From: Brachionus rotundiformis
Lineage: Eukaryota; Rotifera; Eurotatoria; Ploima; Brachionidae
Reading direction: 5' to 3'
Length of the DNA stretch: 64,000 bases
Assembly (NCBI GenBank): GCA_016802295.1
Contig: JAESIW010000200.1
Span: 3,455,506-3,519,505 of the forward strand
Of this stretch, positions 1-10,524 are shown piece after piece. The position numbers were made by a program, and so were the translations under genes. The notes under the pieces were generated by a model. That model had not been told where the DNA came from. It ran no database searches and worked only from the letters and a program-made list of their open reading frames with translations. Position 1 is the first letter of the stretch, and each line of letters begins with the position of its first letter.

Positions 1-1124
1 AACAATCTCCTAATTCTGGTTGGCTTACACTTCAAAAGCTCAACCGCTATCACCAATGTAACTGTGAGGGGGTGTTAATTAATAAAACAATTTTATATTT
101 TTATGACCGACTTTATTTAATATAATTTTGCTTTATATAGTCTTGGTAGCGTCTTGGAGGGGAAGGGCTAGAGGGTCACAGAAAATTATTCTTAGAGCCT
201 TTGTAATCATATTTTACCAATACTTGCTTTTAATTTCTTAATCCGAGTAAAATTAAAACTATGTATTGCTAAATTTCCAATATGCTTAAGAAAATTATCT
301 TCGACTTTTCTTTTTTTATTATATATCTGCTAGTTTACCAAAATATACAACCTAATTTAATAATTAAAAATCATTTAATAATCATTCATGAATAGTAACT
401 CTCATAGTTTAAAATTTGATTATAAAAGACAAAGCTTTTTAAGATTTTTCTATAAGTATGATAAAAACTTTTTACAAAAATAAAAAAATTATCTATGATT
501 AAAATTTAGCTAATTTTAGTTTTAATGTTTTAATCTCTTGTAAACTAGTTTTAGTATTTTAATTGATATTTTAAATAAAATAGATATGATTTTGAATTTT
601 TTTTTAAGTGACTTCATAGCTTAATTTATTCAAATTCATATTATTTTTTTAATTTGAACACTTTTTCAAAAATTTAACTATGGACCTTGATTTAACTTTT
701 TTCTGTGATTTAATAAAAATTAAACCATCTAAAAAATCTTTTGAAGTCTTAAAAATTTGTATGAAAAAAAGCAAAATTATAAATTGAATTTTTAAAAATA
801 GTTATGTTATAAGTTTTCATTTTAATTATGATCTTATGAGTAAAATGAGGGAATATTATCGAAAGTCTTGTGAATAACTTTTTAGGATTTTAAATAATTA
901 TTATTTTTATGGTTCGAAAACTTAAAATGCTTGATTAAAAATATGTTTTTATTGCTGAATGATATAATTTCTTACTATCAGCTAGTAATTCATTTAAAAA
1001 AAATTATCGTATATATTTAATTTTATAAATTTATTTTTTAAGTCCTAAGAACATTTAAAAATTATATCGACGACTAAGATAATAAAAATAATTATAATTT
1101 TGATGTTTCTTCATTACTAGGTAG
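1..1124. other. AT-rich intergenic sequence downstream of MDH
   Basis: No reading frame with coding character was found on either strand. The first ~180 bases have somewhat more G and C than the rest, which is poly-A/T rich. It holds the 3' flank of the malate dehydrogenase gene and possibly the edge of a gene lying outside the window. Confidence 0.5.
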
Positions 1125-2123
1125 TCATTTAGTAGCATCAAATGCATCATCTCTTTCTTGGGTCAACTCTTGAGCAGTTTTTGTCATTAGATCTCTTGCC
1201 CAGTCGTTTGTCTCCAAACCTTGAACAATCGACCATGAACGATTTTGGCATCTAATTGGAAAACTGTACACAAGTCCTTTCTCAATTCCATAAGAACCAT
1301 CTGAAACAACTCCCATTGATACCCAGTCATCATTTTGAGTTCCAAACCACCAATCTCTTAAATGATCGCATATGGCTTTAGCAGCAGACATAGCCGATGA
1401 AAGTTTTCGGGCAGCAATGATGGCGGCACCGCGTTTTTGAACTACTGGAATAAAATTATTTTTGATCCAGTTCTCATCTTGGATGGCATCATAAGCTTGT
1501 TTGGTTTCTCCATTGTTTAAAGTAACTTTAGCGTGTCTCAAGTCTGGGAATTGAGTTGAAGAATGATTACCCCAAATAGTGACCTGTTTAACTTTGTCAG
1601 ATGTTACACCAACTTTCAAAGCAACTTGTGCTTTTGCGCGATTATGATCCAATCGAGTCAAACAAGAGAAATTTTCTGGTGGAATCGATGGTGCATTTCT
1701 TGAACAAATCAAACAGTTGGTGTTGGCTGGATTACCGACAACCAAAACTTTGACAGTTTTGCGTGCATATTGATCCAAGGCAGCACCTTGAGATTTGAAA
1801 ATTCTAACATTGGCGGCCAGAAGATCTTTTCTTTCCATTCCCTCCCTTCTCGGCATGGCACCGACTAAAACAGCAACATCAATATCTTTGAAAGCAACTT
1901 GTTCTTGATCAGTGCAAACCACATCTCTCAATAATGGCAATGAACAGTCCTCAAGCTCAAATTTCACACCACCCAAAGCTCCCAAGGCTGGAGTAATATC
2001 TAATAGATGTAATATAATTGGTTGATCTTTGCCAAATACATCACCATTAGCCAAAGAATACAACAACGAATATCCGATTTGACCAGCTGCACCAGTAACC
2101 AAGACTCTAATTGGTTCACTCAT
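1125..2123 (-). CDS. MDH1: Cytosolic malate dehydrogenase, intronless
   Basis: This 332-residue protein is NAD-dependent malate dehydrogenase, which interconverts malate and oxaloacetate in the cytosol (malate-aspartate shuttle). The N-terminal GAAGQIGY dinucleotide-binding loop, the substrate-binding arginines in RREGMERKDL, the NPANTN segment, TRLDHNRAK and the catalytic histidine in GNHSSTQFPD are all present and in order. Length and the C-terminal ELTQERDDAF tail match animal MDH1 and no mitochondrial presequence is seen, so it is the cytosolic form. The start is the first ATG, with the glycine-rich loop ten residues in. It is encoded in one uninterrupted exon, unlike almost every other gene here, which could mean intron loss or an old retrocopy. 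No frameshift or stop is present, so it looks functional. Confidence 0.95.
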   Translation of the reverse strand: MSEPIRVLVTGAAGQIGYSLLYSLANGDVFGKDQPIILHLLDITPALGALGGVKFELEDCSLPLLRDVVCTDQEQVAFKDIDVAVLVGAMPRREGMERKDLLAANVRIFKSQGAALDQYARKTVKVLVVGNPANTNCLICSRNAPSIPPENFSCLTRLDHNRAKAQVALKVGVTSDKVKQVTIWGNHSSTQFPDLRHAKVTLNNGETKQAYDAIQDENWIKNNFIPVVQKRGAAIIAARKLSSAMSAAKAICDHLRDWWFGTQNDDWVSMGVVSDGSYGIEKGLVYSFPIRCQNRSWSIVQGLETNDWARDLMTKTAQELTQERDDAFDATK

Positions 2124-3645
2124 TTTTAATATGAAATATTTCTAGAAGATTTTTGAATAAATTTTAAAAAAATATTTTCTAAGCGCTTTTTATTTTAAGG
2201 CTTATATCGGGTGTGTGAAGCGAAGTCATTGTAAAGAGAAATTTAAGAAAGTACGCTAAAATTTTTGATAGAATTATAATTTTTATTTTTTATTTCTAAT
2301 TTTACTTAGCGTTAGTTTGGGTTAAATATTTAAGTATATTTGGTTCATACTTTCAGTTGATGCATTTTCAAAATTGGCGAATCATCCACTGCAGTTATTA
2401 GTTAGCTTTTTTGCTTGCCAATGCCTGAGGAAATGTCTTTGAATCGATGATTAGATATACTAATTTTACAAATTTTACATAATCATCATTGAAAGAATTT
2501 GATGAGGGGAGAAAAAAACATAAATTTGCTTTCCAGGCATTTTTTGATCATGTACCTTGGAAAAGTATTGTTTTTTAATTTTTTGAAAAATATTTTACGC
2601 CCGTATTGCTCATACTTTTATATCTGTAGAAAACATAAAATACGGAAAGTCGAACTTCTTTTAAAAACTAAATCAAAAAAAGTTCAAAAATCATAATTTT
2701 AAATTCAATAGTTCATTTTTAATATTATTTTAAAAACGACTATTCTATTGATGTTCTATCAAAAAAAATGAATTATTTAAAGAAGTTAATTCCTCCCAGT
2801 CTATTTTTTTATACTTTAAATACTTTTAATATCAAAAATTTAAATAATTCATTTAGTCATATTTTTTTTGAATCAAATAATTTATCAAGTTTTTTAATCA
2901 TGTAAAATTTATACAATTAGCAAAAATTACCATTCAAACAACAAAAATACTGAATATAGGATTTTTTGTCAATTTTAATTATAAGATCATAAGTTCAAAT
3001 TAAAAAAAAATACCCTAAAAAATTAAAAATTTAAAATATTATTTGAAATCAATGTTTAAAATGCCGCATCTAAATCAAAAAGTCCCAACGAGATTTGTGA
3101 TATGATCCATTAAGCTTGGAGGAACGTAATAAACATTACATAATAAGAGAACCAGGTAGAAGCAAATTTCTAGATGACAAAAAGATAATTTAGTATTTCT
3201 TATTATCTTTACCTTTATAACAAAAAACTTAAAAACTCAAGTCTGAATTACTATTTTTACCTTCTTTCAGAAGCAAATTAGAAATAAATGAAATTAAATG
3301 TTTGAACTGGTTACCAATCAGTTCGAAACACATTATGACCAAACATCTAATAATTCAAAATAAAAAGCTAAAACAAAATATTGCCCTGAAAAAAATTTTG
3401 AATGCAAAAGTCCTTGAATGGTCAAAAATACTCTCTTTTTGACTAATTATGTTAATCTTCGAGTCTTTTACATTTAAAATAAAAAATAAATAAAACAGAT
3501 TAATTGTAAAATAAAATAATTTCAAAAACCTGAACAACTATTTCACAATTAGACTTAATTTTCTGGAAACAAAATCCGTGCATTAAAAATTAACTTAAAT
3601 TTAATTTGCATAAAAAAATTTTAATTTTTACAAAAACAAAATAAA
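2124..3645. other. Intergenic region between MDH1 and the RRM/F-box gene
   Basis: This region lies between two divergently transcribed genes and should hold both promoters. A few short open frames (for example 2499-2696 and 3355-3537) have low-complexity, Phe/Lys/Ile-rich translations and no recognisable domain. Nothing else supportable was seen. Confidence 0.45.
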
Positions 3646-6132
3646 ATGCAAAATATTGAAGATAAATCAGATAAGAAAATCTTCGTCAGTAACTTGGAAT
3701 GGAACGTGCATGAAAATTTGCTCAAACATTTCTTGTCCAAATTTGGTACTGTTAGACGATGCAAAATTCTTCGATACCACGACACCAACAAGTCAAAAGG
3801 CACCGGATTTGTAGAATTCACTGAAACTCGAATTGTTGATGATGTTTTAAATGCTAAAAAAGAAGATCTTATCTTATGTGGAAGAGTATTACAAGTCAAA
3901 AAATATGAAAAAAAATACGATACAAAAAATAGTCAAAAAGACAAGGTTGTCCAAAAGCAAGAACTCAAATTAAAATCAGAATCTGATTCATTTGATGGTC
4001 AATTATCTTTCAGCTACATAAATCAACTTCCTTATAATATATTTATTGAAATATTTTCTTATCTTTCAATTAGAGATTTATGTATAGTTGAACAAGGTAG
4101 CTTTAAGCAAAAAATTAAGCATTCTTTCTTTAAAAATGTATTTAGTCTGCAAAAGATGGTATGAGTTAGCCAGAATTTCATGGTCTCAGAGAGAGAAACT
4201 TACTTTGAGTAAAAAGAGTATTTTTGAGAATTATTCTTATAAAAATGATAATCAATTTGGCTTTGTCTGTCGTCCAGGTAAAATAAAAAAGATAAATAAA
4301 TAATTTTTCAATCAAATTTTTAAAGATTTTGGAAAAAAAGCAATCATGCAAATATTAAATAAAAATCTAAAAAATTTGAAATATTTTGACATATCAGAGT
4401 ATCATTCGAAATTTGGAACTTCAATTGGAGATGTATTGAAAAATTTGACTGAAACATGTCCAAAATTGACGCATCTTATGCTTAATAATCTTAGTTTATC
4501 TAACAAAAATTTTACTCAATTAATTAAAAAATGTCCTAATTTGAAAGTGTTGAATATTTGCAATTCTTATCGTCTGAGTGATGCGTCAATTTCAAAAGTA
4601 TTTCAGCATTGTCCTCTTTTGGAAGAGTTTGATTTTTCTAGCTGTACTGACATAACTGGTCTATGTTTCGAAAAAATTTTACCAAATAATCAGACTATTC
4701 AAAGAGTTAGCTTGAATGACTGTGAAAAGGTAATAATTAAGCTAAAAAAATTTTAATTAAAAAAGCTCTTTTTAGTTAATTTAATAATTTTTTATTATTG
4801 TTGACAAAAGTATTTCGAAATACCAAAAATTAAAAGGATTGGATAGAATTTTTTTAGATTTGTTGAAAAAAAATATTACTAAATTAAAAAGGATAAAAAG
4901 GAAAATAAAATAATTTTTGAGGTTCTATAAGTTAAATTATAATTTAAGTCTAAGCATTGTGACCACTATGTTTAAGTAAATTTAAATTTTTTTTGAAAAT
5001 TTTTCTGTTGTATTTTAATTTTGGAAATAGATTAAAATAACCATCATCTTTTCTAATTTATTTACCTTAAGCTCAAAGACAGATATATCGAACATTTAAT
5101 AAAAACATGTAAAAATATAAAATATTTTTCATTGAAATTAATTGAAAATTATTCCACAATAACTGTACGCAACATCATACAAAATTCACTTAAATTAGAA
5201 TCATTGTTTCTATCAGGTAAGCTCCTTTTTTTTGAAAAAATCTAAATTTTCTTCAAAGGAATTGGATTTGATAGTTTACTATCTCTTAACTATCGAACAA
5301 TTGAATTTGAAAAACTTGAAAATCTCAAAGAACTTGATATTGGTAATAGTCGCTGTAACAACAACTTATTAGTTTGTTTGCTCGAAAAATTGCCCAATCT
5401 CAAAATATTGGCAATTAACCAGTGCAATTTATCTGAGAATCCCTTCAATAGTTCAAACATTAAAGCTCCTCTCGAAGAATTAAATCTAAATTTTAATATA
5501 TTTGTAGTTATTCAATTATTTTTAATAATATATTTTAAATTTATTTTTAAGTTAAATGATGAATGTATAGAAGGTTTGACAAAGTTTTCATCAACCTTAA
5601 AGATTTTGAATATTAGAGGCTGCTCAAGTTTTACTAAACAAGGTTTTTTGAAAGCTAATTTTTTTTAAATTTTAACAAATCTTATCATTTAGCTATTAAC
5701 CAAATTTTTGAGAGATTGGACAAGTTGATTTCTCTAGACATAAGCCTTAACAATTCTGCGACCAATTCCCTCTCGGAAGCTGCTCTTTGGCACTCGTCTA
5801 GGAATATTTATATAAATTGTAATGATACCAGAGTTGATCCAACAAAATTTGTATTCGACCACCCAGAAACACTAAAAAAAACCTCCAATTTCCAAACAAA
5901 ATATTCATTTAAAAATTTAATTTTTGAAATTTCAATTTATCATACAATGCCAAGGATCAATCGAAGTTTACAAAATGACGATAGAATGTTGTATATTGGA
6001 CCACCGATTGACAGCGATTATGAAGACTTTGACGATTACTTTATAAATTATGATGACCATGATGACCAGGACTACGAAAATGACCTATATGAATTAATGG
6101 ATTCAGAAAATGAAATGTTTAAAGAAATTTGA
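3646..6132 (+). CDS. RRM + F-box + leucine-rich repeat protein with acidic tail
   Basis: Seven exons join in frame: 3646-4096, 4146-4277, 4326-4729, 5072-5216, 5259-5503, 5552-5642 and 5693-6132, giving 635 residues. Residues 11-87 are an RNA recognition motif, with RNP2 IFVSNL at 12-17 and RNP1 KGTGFVEF at 51-58. Residues ~126-170 are an F-box that spans the first intron (LPYNIFIEIFSYL, then VCKRWYELA). The middle and C-terminal half carries leucine-rich repeats of the FBXL cysteine-containing type (for example LKVLNICNSYRLSDASI). The last ~50 residues are highly acidic (Asp/Glu/Tyr). F-box-LRR proteins are substrate receptors of SCF ubiquitin ligases. An RNA-binding module at the N terminus is not usual for them, so an RNA-linked ubiquitination role is only a guess. 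All seven exons are needed to keep frame. The 48-nt intron 5504-5551 has no in-frame stop, so it could be mistaken for coding sequence. Confidence 0.85.
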
Positions 6133-6173
6133 TTTTGTTTGTTTCTTTAATTAAAATTGTTAATTTTCCATTT

Positions 6174-6179
6174 AATAAA
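6174..6179 (+). terminator. Poly(A) signal AATAAA of the RRM/F-box gene
   Basis: A canonical AATAAA hexamer lies 41 nt after the stop codon, inside the 124-nt gap separating this gene from the convergent hydrolase gene. Confidence 0.5.
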
Positions 6180-6256
6180 AAAAAATTAAAATATTATTCT
6201 TAAATTTTATTTTAACCACTTGACTAAAATATAATCTCATTAAATAATGCATAGTT

Positions 6257-7079
6257 TTAATTAAGGTATTTTTTGAAAAATTCTAAAGTTCTTTCATGGG
6301 CAAGCTTTGCACATTCAGCATTGTATTTCTCAACATTTGCATCATTTACGAAAGCATGGTCTGCTTCATAACGATAAAACTCAAATGTAATATTATTTTC
6401 TTTGAGCTTTTTTTCGAGCGCTGCCTGAGCTTCTGGATCAGAGAAGCCTTTAAGACTGTCTTTTGTTCCAAAATGACATTGCAATGGAGTTCTGGCCTTG
6501 CCAGGATCTGCCAATTGAGGACTTGGAATTCCGTAAAATGGAGCAGCAGCGTTCAATCCATCGACTAACACTGAAGCTGCGATTGTCAATGCTCCACCCA
6601 TGCAAAATCCAACACAGCCAACTTTTTCGACTCCATTGGCCTTCAGATAATCTACGGCTGCTTGAATATCTTGAACAGCTCCGAACCAATCTAAATCACT
6701 CATGTAATGTCCAGCCTCTTCGTGATCTTTGGCTACTTTTCCTCTATAAAAATCCGGAACAATGGCCACATATTTATCACCATACCACTATTTAATTTTG
6801 TTATTTTAACTAAAATTAAATCTAAAAAAATTACCTTTTGGGCTAAATTTTTTATTTGTTCATTCACACCCCACCACTTAAAATTATTGTATGAAATTAT
6901 GATCCAAAAAAAGTCCGAGAACCAAATTTTTAATGCTTTGGTTCTCAGAAGCTAAAAAGGCAATCTTTTAGAACCTCTTGAATTACTATGATTCCAGCTT
7001 TATGATTTCCAGAAGTAACATAGCCAGACAAAGAGCCAAGTTTGTTCTTGCTTTCCAAAGTTACTTTTTGTAAGCTCAT
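6257..7079 (-). CDS. Dienelactone hydrolase family protein
   Basis: Three exons (7079-6975, 6876-6835, 6787-6257) give 225 residues. The fold is the alpha/beta-hydrolase of dienelactone hydrolases (carboxymethylenebutenolidase family). The conserved IVIQEWWGVN segment is rebuilt across the first splice. The nucleophile is Cys ~111 in GFCMGG, followed by the acid Asp ~159 in GTKDSLKGF and His ~193 in EADHAF, so the Cys-Asp-His triad is complete. Length matches the family (~230-245). Animal members such as CMBL are cytosolic esterases that can activate lactone or ester compounds; the natural substrate here is unknown. It is convergent with the RRM/F-box gene and divergent from the PWWP gene, whose start is 219 bp away. 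The first intron contains a 10-bp inverted repeat. No start upstream of MSLQKVTLE was needed. Confidence 0.88.
6917..6946. repeat. Perfect 10-bp inverted repeat inside a hydrolase intron
   Basis: GAGAACCAAA at 6917-6926 is followed, after a 10-nt loop, by its reverse complement TTTGGTTCTC at 6937-6946. It could form a stem-loop in the 98-nt first intron of the dienelactone hydrolase pre-mRNA. Confidence 0.6.
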
Positions 7080-7298
7080 TTTTTATTTGAAGTAAATACT
7101 TTTGATTTTAAATATGAAGAACGCGATATATATTTTTTTTTCATATGATTTTATAATAATTAAATGGAAATTTAACTAACATTTTTTATTATTTGGAATG
7201 AAAAGACAAATTAGAAGACACTTCTACAATTTAAAAAAAAATAAAATTTAATTTTTTAGAATATATGTGCCTTTTAAATCTAGAATCATTTTTTATTA
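7080..7298. promoter_or_regulatory. Putative bidirectional promoter
   Basis: Only 219 bp separate the start codons of the divergent hydrolase (-) and PWWP (+) genes, so promoters and 5' leaders for both must overlap here unless a distant 5' exon exists. The stretch is T/A-rich and no specific factor site was recognised. Confidence 0.4.
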
Positions 7299-10200
7299 AT
7301 GAAGAATATGCCGAGAAAGGGTCTAAAATCAGTTTCCCAACTGGACGATTCCAAAAATGGGACTAATTCCAATGATAATATAAATAGCAGTCTAATTGAC
7401 AAATCAGATATTGACGAATCCAAGAAAGCACCCCAAGAAAATGACATTGTTTGGTAAAATTCTTTCTCAAATTAGAAAATTTTATCTTATCAATGTTGAA
7501 ACATAAGGGCTAAGATGAAAGGATACCCGTTTTGGCCTGCACGAATAACAGAACTAGTCTACCGAAAGAAGTTAAACGATTCCAGCTCTGACAAGAAAAA
7601 AATACCAACTGAACCTAAAGAATACAAAGTTGTCTTTTTTGGCGGAAATACTACGTATAAGAGACTGTTTGTTTAATAAATTAATTTTAATATTTTTATT
7701 TTTTAAGTGGTTCTGTTTATAAAGATAATTTAAAATATTTCAATGGCAAAGAAAAATCAGAACTTATTGCCAAATACTCAAAAAATTCGAAAATGACACG
7801 GGCCATAGAAGAGGCTGAAGAATATTTAAAAAATCCTATAACTAACACAATATGTTCGAAAGAAAAAATAGATAATAATTTACTCTCTATGGACGAAGAG
7901 CTAAAACTTATAAAAAATGCTGTTGACTTAAAATTAGAAAATTTAAATGAAGACTTAAGTACATCTGTAAATGAGGGCACCAAAACAAAGAGTCCTGCTG
8001 ATTCCAAAAAAAAACTACCTATCCAAATAGATAAACTATGTCAGAAAAAAGAACAGCGATCTTCTGCAGTTAAGGCAGCCAGGAATTTATCCTCCTATTC
8101 GGCAGACTCACAGCTGAAGCAACAAAGAGACAAAATATCTAAAATGACTGGTGAGGACCTTGACAAGTTGTGTTCTTCAGCAAAAAAGACCGTAAGAATA
8201 TAAAAATCATTTCATTTTGGAGATAAATTTTATTTTTTTCCAGTATGAATTAATTAAGTCATCTACTAAACCCAAAGAGGTTGATTTCTCACATATTTAA
8301 TTTTTTTTTTAATTATACTCAATTTTAAGAAAAAATCTAAAAAAAGAAACAGAAGCTTTGATGAAAATGAACAAGTCGATAATCAAAAAATTAATAATGT
8401 TTAAAAAATTTTTTTTTTGCTGTAAAATTTTATTAATTTTCTAAATTTAAGAGTAAAAAAAAATGTTTATATAAACAATTTGAAAGCGAAGATGAAGAAC
8501 TTAACTTCCGAGTTGAAGAGGATAAAAAATTCGCCCCAAATGATTATTCATTTTCTCGTTCAAGTTCTCCAGTTGATCTATCACTAGAAATGGAGGTAAA
8601 ATTCAATTTTTTTTATCAGGCTTGTAAAATTTTTTATTGTGAAATTTAAGCCGTCAAATTTTAAATTTTCATCAATGACTGTATTAATAGATTCCGGATT
8701 AAAAATATACAAAAATTACATTTTAAAATTATTTGATGTATTCTATGAGATGATGACTGAATCGAATGAGCCGAGTTCAATAATATTTTATGATATTACA
8801 GATGATGAATCGGTAGGTTAATAATTTTTTAAGCCGCTTCCGTAAGCTAAATTGTCAAAATATAAAAATTGTTTCTTATTTCTCGAGTTATGAAAATTAA
8901 AAAATTCCAACAAAATATTTGCTTTTATTTTTTTATTTTTGCTTTCTCTATCTTTTGCATTTTCTTTATTCGAACCAAATTTAAATCGTTTCATCTAAAT
9001 ATAGATAAAATTTTAAATATTAATTTCTTAAATTTTTTTCAAAATGTCCTAATAATTGATTGGTCATATTTTGTACATATGCTTTATAAAGACTATTTTT
9101 AAACATATATGCCAATTGTTTTAAAGAACATTTTTAATCTAAAAAAAGTTCAATTTAACAAGAACCATCTAGATTGCTCTAAAAATAAAAAAATATTTAA
9201 ATATTTTTTAATTAAAAATATGTGCCTGACTTTTTTAAAATAATTAAATAATTTGAATTTTAACAAACATTTTATTTGGGCGCATATTTTCTTAATGAAA
9301 ATGAAAATACAATTAAATTCTTTTCACTATTTTATTTTCAACTAATTTAACGATTTGATCTAAAATAAAATGTTACGTCATTTTATTCATAATTTAAATT
9401 GTTTAAAACCATCATATCAAAATAAATATTAAAAAACATAATTTCACGTGTTTGGTTATACTTTAATTTAAGGATTTGAACAATGTCATAAAAACAAAAT
9501 TACAAGAAATCAAAGAAAAGTGTTATTCTAGGACTCAATTAAATGTCATACAAGCAAAAGAGCTGGACAAGTCAATATTCGACACCGATATAGTGTTTTC
9601 GTTTATTGAACAACCAAAAAATGATGATGCAAAATTTAATAAATATGAAAAATTTGAAAAGGTAATATTTATTTAAGGATTTTGAAACGCCCTTTAAAAA
9701 ATAAGATAAGAATACAATTTAATTTTTTATAGTCATCACATTATTAACATTTAAATTAAAATTTGTTTTTAAGCTTTTGTTAAGTTCGGATTTAAATGAG
9801 CTCAAAATAGTTTCATTTTGTCCGATTGATTATCAAGAAGTGGTCATATATCATCATCATCTGAAATCAAACAATGGTCTATTCATCGAAGCTCCCATAA
9901 TCGAAATTGGCAACTTTTCCAAAATTTTAATTGCTTGTCTGGATGAAAGTTTTTTCAAAGCTTTTAAGCATTTATTTGATAGTCTCTTTGAATCTGAAAA
10001 TGTCATTTTTGAAGGTAAAATTTTATTTTAATTTTAATAATGATATTTTTAAACAAAATTCTGATGAAGATATTTAAATTTTTGAAATTTTAAAAAATTT
10101 AAATTTTTATAAGGTGATGAATTGGGATATCCAAGTATGTTTTGTGTATCGGTAGAAAACTACCTTCCGCTATTGAAACTGTTTAAGATGGTTTCAAATA

Positions 10201-10421
10201 AGGTTATTAATTTGATACCACAATTAATGTCGGTAAAGTGTATTGATAAAAATAGTCAAGATGTAGAAATGGATCAAATAGAAAATAAGTTTACAGATAA
10301 GATCGTCAAAGGATCTAAAAACATTTTCAATTGGTATTTAGAAAAAGATCAAACTGAAATTGAAAACGAAAATAAAAATGAGCTCAAGCTAGAACTGAAC
10401 AAGCTACTTGACAGTCTTTGA
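7299..10421 (+). CDS. PWWP-domain protein
   Basis: Ten exons keep frame to the stop: 7299-7453, 7508-7654, 7708-8191, 8244-8279, 8330-8398, 8452-8595, 8651-8812, 9473-9661, 9774-10014 and 10114-10421, for 644 residues. Residues ~48-120 form a PWWP domain, seen as ENDIVWAKMKGYPFWPARI and then YKVVFFGGNTTGSVY. PWWP domains read methylated histone H3 (H3K36me) and bind DNA, so a nuclear chromatin role is likely. Downstream come a basic/acidic charged region and a Ser-rich stretch. A C-terminal ~300 residues follow that I do not recognise. I could not identify an integrase-binding domain of the LEDGF type. The first two ATGs (7299 and 7308) are in frame and either may be used. The 660-nt intron before 9473 is long for this genome, so the last three exons could belong to a separate transcript, but frame and phase allow one gene. 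Confidence 0.72.
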
Positions 10422-10518
10422 TTGTAAAAATTTTTTAATTTTTTATTATATACAAAGTCAGTTTGTAATCTATTATGTTTAACATGTTATTCATTTTTGT
10501 TTAATTTTTATTTTCATT

Positions 10519-10524
10519 AATAAA
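10519..10524 (+). terminator. Poly(A) signal AATAAA of the PWWP gene
   Basis: AATAAA lies 97 nt after the PWWP stop codon, a normal distance for cleavage and polyadenylation. It supports the gene ending here. Confidence 0.45.

Noticed and set aside
8869..9102. 77-codon frame within the PWWP gene intron
   Set aside because: Phe/Ile/Lys-rich translation typical of random AT-rich sequence, no splice support.
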